Below, piece by piece: positions 43,522-52,031 of a stretch of 64,000 bases of DNA (positions are counted from its first letter, which is position 1; every line of letters starts with the position of its first letter). The stretch spans positions 62,001 to 126,000 of the forward strand of contig NZ_JAAVVC010000022.1 of NCBI RefSeq assembly GCF_018449725.1. Reading direction: 5' to 3'. A model generated the notes under the pieces. It did not search any database and had not been told where the DNA came from. It saw nothing but the letters and a program-made list of their open reading frames with translations. A program made the translations under genes and the position numbers. Source of the stretch: Pseudomonas sp. dw_612 (lineage in GTDB: Bacteria > Pseudomonadota > Gammaproteobacteria > Pseudomonadales > Pseudomonadaceae).

Positions 43522-44448
43522 ATGGACCGTTTTGATGCGATGCAGGCCTTTGCGCGAGTGGTGGAGGCGGGCAGCTTCACCAAGGCTGCCGAGACGCTGC
43601 ACATGAGCAAGACCAGCGTGACGCAACTGGTGCAGCAACTGGAGGCGCGGCTGCGGGTCAAGTTGCTCAATCGCACCACGCGCAAGGTGAATGTCACCGC
43701 CGACGGCGCGGTGTTTTATGAGCGCGTGGTGCGGCTGTTGGCGGATCTGGACGATGCCGAGACCGGTTTGTCCGGCGCGTCGGTGCAGCCTCGGGGCCGC
43801 TTGCGGGTTGATGTGCCGAGTCCGTTGGCGAGCATGATTCTAGTGCCGGCGCTGCCTGCGTTTCACGCGCGCTATCCGGACATCCAGATCGACATGGGCG
43901 TCAGCGATCGTATGGTCGATATCATCGGTGAGAACGTCGATTGCGTGGTGCGCGGCGGCGAACTTACCGATCAGTCATTGATGGCGCGGCGGGTCGGTGA
44001 CTTGCAGCTTGGGGTGTTCGCGGCGCCGAGCTATCTGGCGCGCGTCGGCACGCCATCGCATCCACGGGAGCTGGAGGATTCGGCGCACCGTATCGTCGGT
44101 TTCCTGTGGGCGCGCACCGGCAGGGCCTTGCCCTACGCCATGCGCAGCGACAGTGAGCGTATGGAGATCAAGGGGCGTTACGTGTTGGCGGTCGACGATG
44201 GCAACGCCTACCTCGCGGCGGGCCTGTCCGGGCTCGGCGTTCTTTGGTTGCCCGACTACATGTCCAAGGCCCACGAGGCACGGGGCGATTTGGTGCGTTT
44301 GTTCGAGGGCTGGCGGCTAGATCCGATGCCGATTTTCGTCGCGTTTCCACCGAACCGGCATATCAGCCGCAAGCTGCGGGTGTTTATCGATTGGGTGGCC
44401 GAGCTGATGGCCGAGCATGCGCCGATCACGGAGCGACAAGAGGCATAA
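43522..44448 (+). CDS. LysR-family regulator
   Basis: This 308-residue regulator has the LysR helix-turn-helix at the start (FARVVEAGSFTKAAETLHMSKTSVTQLVQQLEARLRVKLLNRTTRKVNVT) and an effector domain (RLRVDVPSPLASMILVPALPAFHARYPDIQIDMGVSD, CVVRGGELTDQSLMARRVGDL). It is divergent from the RidA gene and lies before the polysaccharide deacetylase gene on the same strand, so either could be a target. Confidence 0.9.
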   Translation: MDRFDAMQAFARVVEAGSFTKAAETLHMSKTSVTQLVQQLEARLRVKLLNRTTRKVNVTADGAVFYERVVRLLADLDDAETGLSGASVQPRGRLRVDVPSPLASMILVPALPAFHARYPDIQIDMGVSDRMVDIIGENVDCVVRGGELTDQSLMARRVGDLQLGVFAAPSYLARVGTPSHPRELEDSAHRIVGFLWARTGRALPYAMRSDSERMEIKGRYVLAVDDGNAYLAAGLSGLGVLWLPDYMSKAHEARGDLVRLFEGWRLDPMPIFVAFPPNRHISRKLRVFIDWVAELMAEHAPITERQEA

Positions 44449-44578
44449 AGGCGTTAGAAACATTATTCGGAATTCACGAAATTAATTTTCGATTTTTTAC
44501 CGATTATCAAAATAAACCTTAAGCACTAACGTTGCGCCATGCCCCACGGTGTTCAACTTTCTGTTTGAGGTCAACACG

Positions 44579-45607
44579 ATGGAATTCACAAACACTGAAT
44601 CTGCAACCCCGTTGAACCCACAGCGTAGAACCTTCCTGGCCCAGGCCGGTGCAGGTGCCGCCGTATTGGCAGCCGGCGCGTTGCTCACCCCGGCCAACGC
44701 GTCCGCCGCGCAAAACACAGGCGCGGCAACGTCAACTGCGAGTAAGTCCAAGGGCGGTTTCTGGCCGGGTGATACCCGGTTGGTGGTCTCGATTTCCATG
44801 CAGTTCGAAGCCGGCGGACAGCCGCTCAAAGACACGGACAGCCCGTTTCCCCGCGTGAACTTCCCCGACAGTGTGCCGTCGGATCCGGCCACCAATACCT
44901 GGTTTGCCTACGGTTACCGTGAAGGTGTTCCGAGACTGCTCGACCTGTGGGATCGCCACGGCGTCAAAGTCACCAGCCACATGATCGGCGATGCCGTGAA
45001 ACGCAACCCGGCACTGGCCAAAGAGATTGTTGCCCGTGGCCATGAAGCCTCGGGGCACGGCCCGCACTGGAGTTCGCAATTTGCCATGAGCCGGGATGAG
45101 GAACGCACCTTTCTACAGCAAGCCGCGAGCATGCTGACAGAAGTGACCGGCCAGCCGGTGAAAGGCTACAACTGCAACTGGCTGCGACGCGGTCCCAATA
45201 CCCTGTCGCTGTTGCAGGAGCTGGGCTACGTCTATCACATCGATGATGTCAGCCGTGACGAGCCCTTTATCGAGCAGGTCAACGGCAAGGATTTTGTCGT
45301 GGTGCCGTACACCCTGCGCAACAACGACATCGTGCTGATCGAGGGCCGGAACTACTCGCCGGGGCAATTCCTGGAGCAGATAAAACTGGAGTTCGATCAG
45401 CTCTACGAAGAGGCCGGCAGCCGGCGGCGCATGATGTCGGTCAGTGCCCATGACCGGATTAGCGGCACGCCGCAGATGGTGCGGGTCTGGGACGAGTTTC
45501 TGCGCTACGCCAAACGCCATCCCGGTGTCGCTTTCATGCGCAAGGACGCCATCGCCGAATACACCCTCAATAGTCCACTCAGCATTCGGGAAACCGAGAC
45601 GATTTGA
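44579..45607 (+). CDS. Polysaccharide deacetylase with twin-arginine signal
   Basis: This 342-residue protein has a Tat-type signal (PQRRTFLAQAGAGAAVLAAG, cut near ANASA), then a CE4-type NodB domain: SHMIGDAVKRNPALAKEIVARGHEASGHGPHW, MLTEVTGQPVKGYNCNWLRRG and a late AFMRKDAIAEY. It probably acts on a carbohydrate or an allantoin-like ring amide; some proteins of this branch are cyclic-amide hydrolases instead. The start is placed by GAGG eight bases before ATG 44579. It is followed after 34 bases by a secreted NTF2-like gene. Confidence 0.85.
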   Translation: MEFTNTESATPLNPQRRTFLAQAGAGAAVLAAGALLTPANASAAQNTGAATSTASKSKGGFWPGDTRLVVSISMQFEAGGQPLKDTDSPFPRVNFPDSVPSDPATNTWFAYGYREGVPRLLDLWDRHGVKVTSHMIGDAVKRNPALAKEIVARGHEASGHGPHWSSQFAMSRDEERTFLQQAASMLTEVTGQPVKGYNCNWLRRGPNTLSLLQELGYVYHIDDVSRDEPFIEQVNGKDFVVVPYTLRNNDIVLIEGRNYSPGQFLEQIKLEFDQLYEEAGSRRRMMSVSAHDRISGTPQMVRVWDEFLRYAKRHPGVAFMRKDAIAEYTLNSPLSIRETETI

Positions 45608-45641
45608 GTCTTGCCCGACATCATCTAAAGGAACCCTGACG

Positions 45642-46181
45642 ATGCCACGTTCAATCGCATCTGCGTCCCTCATCGCCGGCATTTTGTTTGCGCTGACACT
45701 GTCCGGCACGGCCGCCGCCACCGACCTGGTGAAACCGGGCGTGTTGATCACCGACAAGAGCCTGAGCCCCGCGCAAATCAACCTCATGGAAACCGCCGCC
45801 CGCCGCTACGACACGTTCTGGAACACCGGCGAAGAAGCGTTTGCCCGGGAGGCGCTTGCAAACAACTTCATCGACAAGACCCCACCCGAAGGCCGCAAAC
45901 AGGGGCCGGAAGGGCCGCTGCTGGCATCCCGGGCGTTTCGTGGTGCGGTGCCGGACCTGAGTTGTGAGGTCGAGCAAATGATCATCGCCGGAGACCGGGT
46001 CGTGGCGCACCTGCATTTCCGCGGTCACTTCACCGGGAGCTTTGGCGACACCAAAGGCACGGGGCAAACCGTGAACTTCATCGCCACCGACATCTACCAG
46101 ATCGAAAACGGCAAAATCGCCGCCAACTGGCACATCGAAGACAACCTGACGTTGATGAAGCAGTTGGGCGTGTATCGCTGA
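45642..46181 (+). CDS. Secreted NTF2-like protein
   Basis: This 179-residue protein has a Sec signal (MPRSIASASLIAGILFALTLSGTAAA) followed by a SnoaL-like NTF2 domain: METAARRYDTFWNTGEEAFAREALANNFIDKTP, SCEVEQMIIAGDRVVAHLHFRGHFTGSFGDTKG, DIYQIENGKIAANWHIEDN. The upstream gene on the same strand is the Tat-exported deacetylase, so both products work in the periplasm or outside. The ligand is unknown. Confidence 0.85.
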   Translation: MPRSIASASLIAGILFALTLSGTAAATDLVKPGVLITDKSLSPAQINLMETAARRYDTFWNTGEEAFAREALANNFIDKTPPEGRKQGPEGPLLASRAFRGAVPDLSCEVEQMIIAGDRVVAHLHFRGHFTGSFGDTKGTGQTVNFIATDIYQIENGKIAANWHIEDNLTLMKQLGVYR

Positions 46182-46202
46182 TTTCCGTCATCACCCATCA
46201 CC

Positions 46203-46698
46203 CCTGTGGGAGCGGGCTTGCTCGCGAAGGCGGTGTGTCAGACACATTAATGTCGACTGATACGACGCCTTCGCGAGCAAGCCCGCTCCCACAATGGATT
46301 TGCGCCAAACACACCTTCCGCGAACACCCCCACCCTTGTAGGAGCAAGGCTTGCCCGCGAATGCGGTGTGTCAGACACATTAATGTCGACTGACACGACG
46401 CCTTCGCGAGCAAGCCCGCTCCCACAATGGATTTGCGCCAAACATGCCTCCCGCGAACACCACGCACTCCCTGTGGGAGCGAGCCTGCTCGCGAATGCGG
46501 TGTGTCAGACACATAAATGTCGACTGACACGACGCCTTCGCGAGCAAGCCCGCTCCCACAATGGATTTGCGCCAAACATGCCTCCCGCGAACACCACGCA
46601 CTTCCTGTTGGAGCGAGCCTGCTCGCGAATGCGGTGTGTCAGACACATGAATATCGACTGATACGACGCCTTCGCGGGCAAGCCTTGCTCCTACAGGG
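46203..46698. repeat. Tandem array of four REP doublets (BIME)
   Basis: Four units begin at about 46203, 46336, 46471 and 46605. Each has a direct REP (GGAGCGGGCTTGCTCGCGA or a variant), a spacer with GTGTGTCAGACACAT, an inverted REP, and GATTTGCGCCAAAC before the next unit. The period is about 134 bases. The 530-base space holds no gene apart from this array. Confidence 0.88.
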
Positions 46699-46711
46699 AT
46701 TTGTGGTGGTT

Positions 46712-47305
46712 TCAGGTTTGTGCGGGGCCGATCCATTTGTTGACGCTGGGGGCCTGCCACTGTTCAAGCGCATCAATCAGCGCGGCCGGTTCGGTGTCGA
46801 AAATCAGCATTTCATTGTGTTCGGTCTTCATGAAACCTTCCTTTACCGCATGCTCAAGCAGGCTGCGCACCGGGTTGAAGAAGTCGCCGATGTTCAGGCA
46901 GCCGACGCCTTTGATGTGTTCGCCCAGTTGCGTCAGGGTCGCGACTTCAAACAACTCTTCAAAGGTCCCCAAACCACCCGGCAACGCGATGAAGGCATCC
47001 GCCCATTCACTCATTCGAGTCTTGCGGCTGCGCATGTCGGGGGTGATTTCATGCCGGGTCAATCCGCCATGCAGATGACCGAGGTCGTGCAGATAGCGGG
47101 TGATGATGCCCACCACTTCACCGCCCTCCGCGAGCACGGCGTCGGCCACGATCCCCATCAAACCTCGATCGGTGCCGCCATACACCAGTTGCAAGCCGCG
47201 CCTGCCAATTTCCCGGCCCAGGGCGCGAGCGCCTTCGGCATAGGCGGGATTGAAGCCGAAATTGGAGCCGGAGAAAACAGCAATGCTGCGAAGTGGAGAG
47301 GGCAT
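46712..47305 (-). CDS. LOG-family protein, cytokinin-activating type
   Basis: This 197-residue protein is a TIGR00730/LOG-family Rossmann protein: SIAVFSGSNFGFNPAYAEGARALGREIGRRGLQLVYGGTDRGLMGIVADAVL, the catalytic MRSRK motif and the family signature LPGGLGTFEELFE. Family enzymes hydrolyse cytokinin riboside monophosphates (or other nucleoside monophosphates) to the base and ribose phosphate. The start at 47305 gives the standard length. In plant-associated bacteria it may matter for hormone output, although many LOG proteins have housekeeping roles. Confidence 0.88.
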   Translation of the reverse strand: MPSPLRSIAVFSGSNFGFNPAYAEGARALGREIGRRGLQLVYGGTDRGLMGIVADAVLAEGGEVVGIITRYLHDLGHLHGGLTRHEITPDMRSRKTRMSEWADAFIALPGGLGTFEELFEVATLTQLGEHIKGVGCLNIGDFFNPVRSLLEHAVKEGFMKTEHNEMLIFDTEPAALIDALEQWQAPSVNKWIGPAQT

Positions 47306-47403
47306 CGAAAGAGGTCCGGTTGAGAGCGAGCGCCCCATCCTGCGGCCTGTTGGATCAGCGCAACAGCGCCAAGAATCGAGTGTTTAAGTGGGCCATGAAG
47401 GCG

Positions 47404-48813
47404 TTACAACAATTCCAGAATGCGCTGGCCGAGGCGTTCGGCGGTAGCCTGGGAATCGATGTTGGCGAACCCAAGCAACAACGCCGAATCGGTCCGGCCA
47501 TACACACTGAAATCGCTCAAGGCTTCGGCGTAAATCCCCGCCTGCTGAAGGCGCTCGACCAGCGCCCGATCGGATTGTTGATCCGTCAGTCGCAGGATCA
47601 AATGCATGCCACCGGGCTGCGCATCAATCTGAATCCGCTCGCCCAAAACAGCCTTGAGCCCCCGCGCAGTCGCCTCTCGGCGTTCGCCGTAGAGTTTGCG
47701 CATCCGTTGGATATGCCGGGCGAAATGGCCCTCGGCGAGAAACGTGGCGACGATGGCCTGGGTCAGTTCCGGGCAGCCGCCGAGGAACGTCTGGCCGACG
47801 TATTCAAAGCGCTTGACCTGCGTCGGCGGCACCACCAGATACGAGAGGCGGATCCCGGGAAACAGCACCTTGCTGAACGTGCCGGCATAGAGCACCCGAC
47901 CGTCGCGATCCAGGCTTTTAAGCGCGGGCAACGGGCGGCTGACGTAACGGTATTCGCCGTCGTAGTCGTCCTCGACAATCCAGGCCTGCTCGCGGCTCGC
48001 CCATTCCAGCAGCTCCAACCGGCGCGGCAGCGGCAGCGACACGCACAGCGGACTTTGGTGCGCCGGCGTGACCACTGCCGCACGGGCGCCCATCGCGTTG
48101 TTCACCGCTTGTGCGACCTGCATGCCGTCCTGATCGACCGGCACCGGCACCGTTTCAATTTGCAGATGCGCCAGCAACTGTCGGGTCGGCAGGTAGCCGG
48201 GGTCTTCGACCAACACGCGGTCGCCAGGTTTGAGCAAGGTGTGGGCGATCAGCGCCAGTGAGTTGCGGTAACCCGAGGTGATGAACACCTGGGACGGCGC
48301 GCAGGTAATGCCGCGAGCGACTTGCAGGTAAGTGGCAATCGCGATGCGCAATGATTCCAGGCCATACACCGACGGGTTGGCCATGTCCGTTACCTGCGTG
48401 GCGCGAACGCAACGGGCGCCGATCTGCGCCCAGATTTTCCGTGGAAAAGCGTCCAGCGCCGGCAAGGCCATTTGAAACGGCAGGATCGGCGCCTTGTGCC
48501 GGATCGAGGTGTGTTCGACGCTTCGCTCGGCGGCAGAAGAGGGCGCCCGCACATTGATCCCCGGCGCCACCACCGTCCCGGCCTGGCCACGCGCCTGAAT
48601 GTAGCCCTCGGCGGTCAGCAGGGAATACGCGGTATCGATAGTGCCTCGGGCCAGGCCCAATTCTTTCGCCAGCGCCCGGGCCGCCGGAATCCGCTCACCC
48701 GGCGTGAGCGTGCCATCGGAAATCGCGCTGCGGAACCGCCAGTAGATTTGCCGGTAGATCGGTTCTTTGGACGCCGGGTCCAGGGGCGAAAAAGGCTTGC
48801 CGGGATTTGTCAT
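47404..48813 (-). CDS. MocR/PdxR-type regulator, GntR head fused to aminotransferase
   Basis: This 469-residue protein has a GntR-type winged helix at the start (YRQIYWRFRSAISDGTLTPGERIPAARALAKELGLARGTIDTAYSLLTAEGYIQARGQAGT) and then an aminotransferase class I fold (VFITSGYRNSLALIAHTLLKPGDRVLVEDPGY, IVEDDYDGEYRY, LYAGTFSKVLFPGIRL with the PLP lysine). Such regulators use PLP as a cofactor or sensor. The gene overlaps the azoreductase gene upstream by four bases. MocR was first named in rhizopine clusters, but this gene is about 4.5 kb away from the moc genes here, so a direct link is not implied. Confidence 0.92.
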   Translation of the reverse strand: MTNPGKPFSPLDPASKEPIYRQIYWRFRSAISDGTLTPGERIPAARALAKELGLARGTIDTAYSLLTAEGYIQARGQAGTVVAPGINVRAPSSAAERSVEHTSIRHKAPILPFQMALPALDAFPRKIWAQIGARCVRATQVTDMANPSVYGLESLRIAIATYLQVARGITCAPSQVFITSGYRNSLALIAHTLLKPGDRVLVEDPGYLPTRQLLAHLQIETVPVPVDQDGMQVAQAVNNAMGARAAVVTPAHQSPLCVSLPLPRRLELLEWASREQAWIVEDDYDGEYRYVSRPLPALKSLDRDGRVLYAGTFSKVLFPGIRLSYLVVPPTQVKRFEYVGQTFLGGCPELTQAIVATFLAEGHFARHIQRMRKLYGERREATARGLKAVLGERIQIDAQPGGMHLILRLTDQQSDRALVERLQQAGIYAEALSDFSVYGRTDSALLLGFANIDSQATAERLGQRILELL

Positions 48814-49424
48814 TGCGCCTCGTGATGGTGGAAATACGTGTGCAGCGCCTGATCGGTCGCGGTCCTTGCCTGTGCGATCGCATCCGGGCCCAGGGCGGTG
48901 CCTTCGACTGTGAAGAAATTTAGATCATGCAGTCCGATCATGTTTAGCACGGCTTTGAGATACGGCGTCAAAAAGTCCGGCTGACGCGCACGCTCCCCGG
49001 AAAATCGCCCGCCTGAAGCAATGGCCACGAACACCGGACGATCGTGCAGCATCGGGGTTTTGCCTTGGGCGCCTACATTAAACGTCCGACGCACCCGCGC
49101 GACGTGATCAATCCACACCTTCAATGCCGAGGGCACGGTGAAGTTGTGCATCGGTGTGCTGATGACCAGCACATCGGCGCTTTCCAGTTCGTTGATGAGC
49201 GTTTCGGACTGGATAAAAGAACCCTCTTGAGAGACATCTTCGAGCGACTGCTGGGAGATCGCGTAGTTCTCATCCACATGCGCGATCCCGCCGGCGCCTA
49301 CCACTCGATTGATCAATTCAGCGTTCGGATCGCGCTGCAATAAATGCCCGATCACTTTTTGCGACAGCCGATAGCTCTCGGACGCTTGCCCGCGAGGGCT
49401 GCAACTGACATGCAGGATGTTCAT
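48810..49424 (-). CDS. azoR: FMN-dependent NADH-azoreductase
   Basis: This 204-residue flavodoxin-fold enzyme starts with MNILHVSCSPRGQASESYRLS and has VLVISTPMHNFTVPSALKVWIDHVARVRRTFN and FVAIASGGRFSGERARQPDFLTPYLKAVLNMIGL, the AzoR pattern. It reduces quinones and azo compounds with NADH. The start at 49424 follows AAGG. The stop overlaps the start of the MocR-type regulator gene, so the two are co-transcribed; that regulator may control the pair. Confidence 0.9.
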   Translation of the reverse strand: MNILHVSCSPRGQASESYRLSQKVIGHLLQRDPNAELINRVVGAGGIAHVDENYAISQQSLEDVSQEGSFIQSETLINELESADVLVISTPMHNFTVPSALKVWIDHVARVRRTFNVGAQGKTPMLHDRPVFVAIASGGRFSGERARQPDFLTPYLKAVLNMIGLHDLNFFTVEGTALGPDAIAQARTATDQALHTYFHHHEAQ

Positions 49425-49624
49425 GGTTTTTACCTTCCGGATGATCGACAGAGGCACCCATGCTACGAACCTCATGACCCAGGCAAAAGATCCATGAAAC
49501 GCCTTTGCGACTGGTCCATGAATGGACAAGCATGGCCCATGACAATAGGCAGATCATGGACCTTCACCGCTAGTCCATGACGCACCACGATGGAGTCCTC
49601 AAATCAGCCAACAGAGGATTCATC

Positions 49625-50080
49625 ATGACCAATCGCATCGACTACGCCAGCGCTTCGCCCGACGGTTACAAAGCATTCGGCGGCGTCTACGTGACCCTGC
49701 AAAAATCCGCTCTGCCCCACGAACTGATCGACCTTGTGTACCTGCGCGTCTCGCAAATCAACGGCTGCGCCTACTGCATCGACATGCACTCGCGGGACCT
49801 GATCAAACTCGGCGTCAGTGTGGAAAAACTGGTGCTGGTGCCGGTCTGGCGTGATGCCGGTGCCGTGTTCAGCACCCGCGAACGCATCGCTTTGGCTTGG
49901 GCCGAAACCGTCACCAACGTCGCCGAAACCGGCGTGCCGGACGCGGACTATCAAGCCACCGCCGCCGAGTTCAACGACAAAGAACTGGCCGACCTGACTT
50001 ACGCCATCGGCTTGATGAACGCCTTTAACCGCTTCGGTGTGACGTTCCGCTCGATCCCTGCGGCGGCCAACAAAGCCTGA
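49625..50080 (+). CDS. AhpD/carboxymuconolactone decarboxylase-family protein
   Basis: This 151-residue protein has the CMD/AhpD core QINGCAYCIDMHSRDLIKLG with the redox pair CAYC and nearby His, as in AhpD-type peroxidase partners. The rest (RERIALAWAETVTNVAE, DLTYAIGLMNAFNRFGVTFR) fits the family. ATG 49625 follows GAGGA by six bases. It is divergent from azoR, and the two may be responses to the same oxidants or quinones. Confidence 0.88.
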   Translation: MTNRIDYASASPDGYKAFGGVYVTLQKSALPHELIDLVYLRVSQINGCAYCIDMHSRDLIKLGVSVEKLVLVPVWRDAGAVFSTRERIALAWAETVTNVAETGVPDADYQATAAEFNDKELADLTYAIGLMNAFNRFGVTFRSIPAAANKA

Positions 50081-50088
50081 ACCCTTTA

Positions 50089-50114
50089 AGCGAGCGCCGT
50101 GTTGGCGCTCGCTC
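50089..50114. terminator. Hairpin between the AhpD-like and SMR genes
   Basis: GCGAGCGCC pairs with GGCGCTCGC around a short loop and is followed by TCACCTCTC. It probably ends the upstream transcript; the T-run is poor. Confidence 0.5.
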
Positions 50115-50148
50115 ACCTCTCACTTGCTAAACGAAAGGAGTTGTCACC

Positions 50149-50469
50149 ATGGCATGGTTATTACTAGGTCTCGCCGGCATCCTCGAAATCGCCTTCGCGT
50201 TTGCGATGAAAGGCTCGGAAGGTTTCACCCGATTGACTCCAGGACTTATCGCCGCAGCTACCGGCGTGTCGAGCGTCTACATACTTTCCGTGGCGCTGCG
50301 TTCATTGCCGGTGGGCACGGCTTACGCGGTGTGGACCGGCATCGGCGCGGCGGGCACGGCAATCCTCGGGATGGCGATATTGGGGGATTCCACCACGCCG
50401 CTGCGGGTGCTTTGTATAGCGTTGATCTTGGGCGGCGTTATCGGGTTGAAGTTGGTGTCGGCGAATTGA
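50149..50469 (+). CDS. SMR-family exporter, Gdx/SugE-like
   Basis: This 106-residue protein has four membrane helices and the Glu of helix 1 in LLGLAGILEIAFAFAMKGSEGFTRLTP. The motif SLPVGTAYAVWTGIGAAG matches Gdx/SugE-type members, which export guanidinium, more than the EmrE type. It acts as an antiparallel dimer in the inner membrane. AAGGAG precedes the ATG. No guanidine riboswitch is visible upstream. Confidence 0.85.
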   Translation: MAWLLLGLAGILEIAFAFAMKGSEGFTRLTPGLIAAATGVSSVYILSVALRSLPVGTAYAVWTGIGAAGTAILGMAILGDSTTPLRVLCIALILGGVIGLKLVSAN

Positions 50470-50475
50470 TCGGCC

Positions 50476-50673
50476 TCAATCAACTTCATCATCAAAAATA
50501 CTCTCGATCGGCAACTCAAACGCCCGGGCAATTTGAAACGCCAGCGGAAGGCTTGGGTCATAACGCCCATTTTCAATCGCGTTGATTGTTTGCCGCGAGA
50601 CATTCAACAGCGCGGCCAGATCAACTTGCGACCATTTACGCTCGGCGCGAAGTTCTTTCAGTTTGTTTTTCAT
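50476..50673 (-). CDS. Small Xre-family regulator, YozG-like
   Basis: This 65-residue protein is a single helix-turn-helix domain: LKELRAERKWSQVDLAALLNVSRQTINAIENGRYDPSLPLAFQIARAFELPIESIFDDE, a form of minimal Xre regulators that pair with a small membrane protein. The start overlaps the stop of the membrane-protein gene by four bases, so they are coupled. It probably binds the two palindromes at 51057-51116 and represses the pair. Confidence 0.88.
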   Translation of the reverse strand: MKNKLKELRAERKWSQVDLAALLNVSRQTINAIENGRYDPSLPLAFQIARAFELPIESIFDDEVD

Positions 50674-51044
50674 TGATAACGACGTCTGGCGACCTGAAGC
50701 CCGATGATCCACATCAAACCCATCACCGGCCATACAAAGGTCCAGTTGAGATGTGGAAAACCGACATTCTCCAGAAAGCCGTAACTGAAGGTCAGCAGCG
50801 CGGACGCCGCAAAGGCAAAACCAAGCGCCTCGAACTGGATGCGCAAGTGCATTTCATCCATCTGCCGAAGGTTGCGCACGATGGCCCAGCACATCAAGGC
50901 TGCCGGCAGCATTGGCATCAACGTTACGGTAATCCGCAGGGCCGTGCTGGCGTTTTCCATATGCTGTAGCAGCGTCAGCGAACCAGCCAACATGATCATG
51001 TAGAGGGTGAGTGAGGCGGCCATTTCGTAGTAGTAACGTTTCAT
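50670..51044 (-). CDS. Small membrane protein paired with the Xre regulator
   Basis: This 124-residue protein has about four hydrophobic helices (SLTLYMIMLAGSLTLLQHM, ITVTLMPMLPAALMCWAIV, LGFAFAASALLTFSYGFLENVG, TFVWPVMGLMWIIGLQVA) and a conserved-looking loop RNLRQMDEMHLRIQFEA. The loop is typical of small membrane proteins encoded with YozG-type regulators. The molecular function is unknown. The upstream region has two operator-like palindromes. Confidence 0.8.
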   Translation of the reverse strand: MKRYYYEMAASLTLYMIMLAGSLTLLQHMENASTALRITVTLMPMLPAALMCWAIVRNLRQMDEMHLRIQFEALGFAFAASALLTFSYGFLENVGFPHLNWTFVWPVMGLMWIIGLQVARRRYQ

Positions 51045-51056
51045 TTCATCGTCCTG

Positions 51057-51116
51057 ATGTAAAAGGTGCTTTACATACTCGCCGAAGTTTTCCGCGATGT
51101 AAAGGGTGCTTTACGT
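51057..51116. promoter_or_regulatory. Two operator-like palindromes
   Basis: ATGTAAA-N6-TTTACAT at 51057-51076 and ATGTAAA-N6-TTTACGT at 51097-51116 have the same spacer ending GGTGC and a start-to-start distance of exactly 40 bases. They lie just before the membrane-protein start. The coupled Xre protein is the candidate ligand. Confidence 0.7.
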
Positions 51117-52031
51117 CTAGGGCAGATCTCCATTCAACCACTCCTGATTCATCGTCTCGGCATCGCCCAAATAATCCAGCAACCAGGTCATGGCGGGCGA
51201 AAGCTTGTTTTGATTCCACGCCACGCACGACGGGCTGGCGGCGAAAGGGCGTTGCAGGTTCAGGGCGACCAGTTCGGCTTGCTTGATCAGCGGGATCACC
51301 AGGTGCGCCGGCGCCATGCCCACGCACAACCCTTCACGCAAACAATCCAGGGCCGAGGCCCAATTCGGCACCACCAGTCGTCGCTGATTATCCAGCGACC
51401 AGGTATCGCGTTTCGGCAGGTGGCGCGAGGTGTCGTTCATGCACAGCGCGGGGTAGGGGCGCAGTTGATCGTCGTCCAACGGTCCGTCCATTGCCGCCAA
51501 CGGATGCCCGGCGCTGGCCACGCACAACCAGTTCAACAGGCCCATGTCGCGGAAACTGTAGTGACTGGCCACCGGCACTGCACTGGTGGCGCCGATCACG
51601 ATGTCGGTGCGCTCATCGGCGAGGGCGTCCCAAACACCGTTAAACACCTCGTAGCCAAGCAGCAATTCCACATCGGGAAACTGTTTATAAAAATCCAGCA
51701 CCAATTGCCGGCAGCGCTCCTGTTTGACGATGGCATCCACCGCCACTTTCAGCTGACCGCTCCAGCCGTTGGCCACTTGCTGGCACAGGCGCCGGGTGTC
51801 GAGCATGCTTTTCATGACCCCGCGAGCCTGTTCGATGAACAACTTGCCGGCAGGCGTCAGCTCGACATCGCGATGTCGTCGCACAAACAGCGGCACCGCC
51901 AGCCATTGTTCCAGTTGGCGCACGGTGTAACTGACCGCCGACGGCACGCGGTGCAACTCCTGCGCCGCCGCGCTGAAACTGCCATGCCGGGCCACGGCAT
52001 CGACCACATCCAGGGAATATTCAGACCACAT
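51117..52031 (-). CDS. LysR-family regulator
   Basis: This 304-residue LysR protein has the helix-turn-helix LDVVDAVARHGSFSAAAQELHRVPSAVSYTVRQLEQWLAVPLFVRRHRDVELTPAG and a C-terminal sensor domain (VELLLGYEVFNGVWDALADERTDIVIGATSAVP). The RVPSAVSYTVRQLE variant is of the DhcR/PunR-like branch. The divergent neighbour is a Bcr/CflA-type MFS gene, the typical partner of that branch (PunR-PunC). Its 3' end directly abuts the operator pair upstream of the membrane-protein operon. Confidence 0.9.
   Translation of the reverse strand: MWSEYSLDVVDAVARHGSFSAAAQELHRVPSAVSYTVRQLEQWLAVPLFVRRHRDVELTPAGKLFIEQARGVMKSMLDTRRLCQQVANGWSGQLKVAVDAIVKQERCRQLVLDFYKQFPDVELLLGYEVFNGVWDALADERTDIVIGATSAVPVASHYSFRDMGLLNWLCVASAGHPLAAMDGPLDDDQLRPYPALCMNDTSRHLPKRDTWSLDNQRRLVVPNWASALDCLREGLCVGMAPAHLVIPLIKQAELVALNLQRPFAASPSCVAWNQNKLSPAMTWLLDYLGDAETMNQEWLNGDLP

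Noticed and set aside
46203..46698. Regular repeats that might be a CRISPR array
   Set aside because: The units are inverted REP doublets of about 134 bases with conserved spacers. There are no unique spacers of 30-40 bases and no cas genes.
47404..48813. MocR-type gene as the regulator of the moc cluster
   Set aside because: The name is shared, but the gene is about 4.5 kb away, coupled to azoR, and the cluster has two regulators of its own.
50080..50148. Guanidine riboswitch before the Gdx/SugE-like gene
   Set aside because: Only a simple GC hairpin (GCGAGCGCC/GGCGCTCGC) is present. The ACGG-type loops of guanidine riboswitches were not seen.
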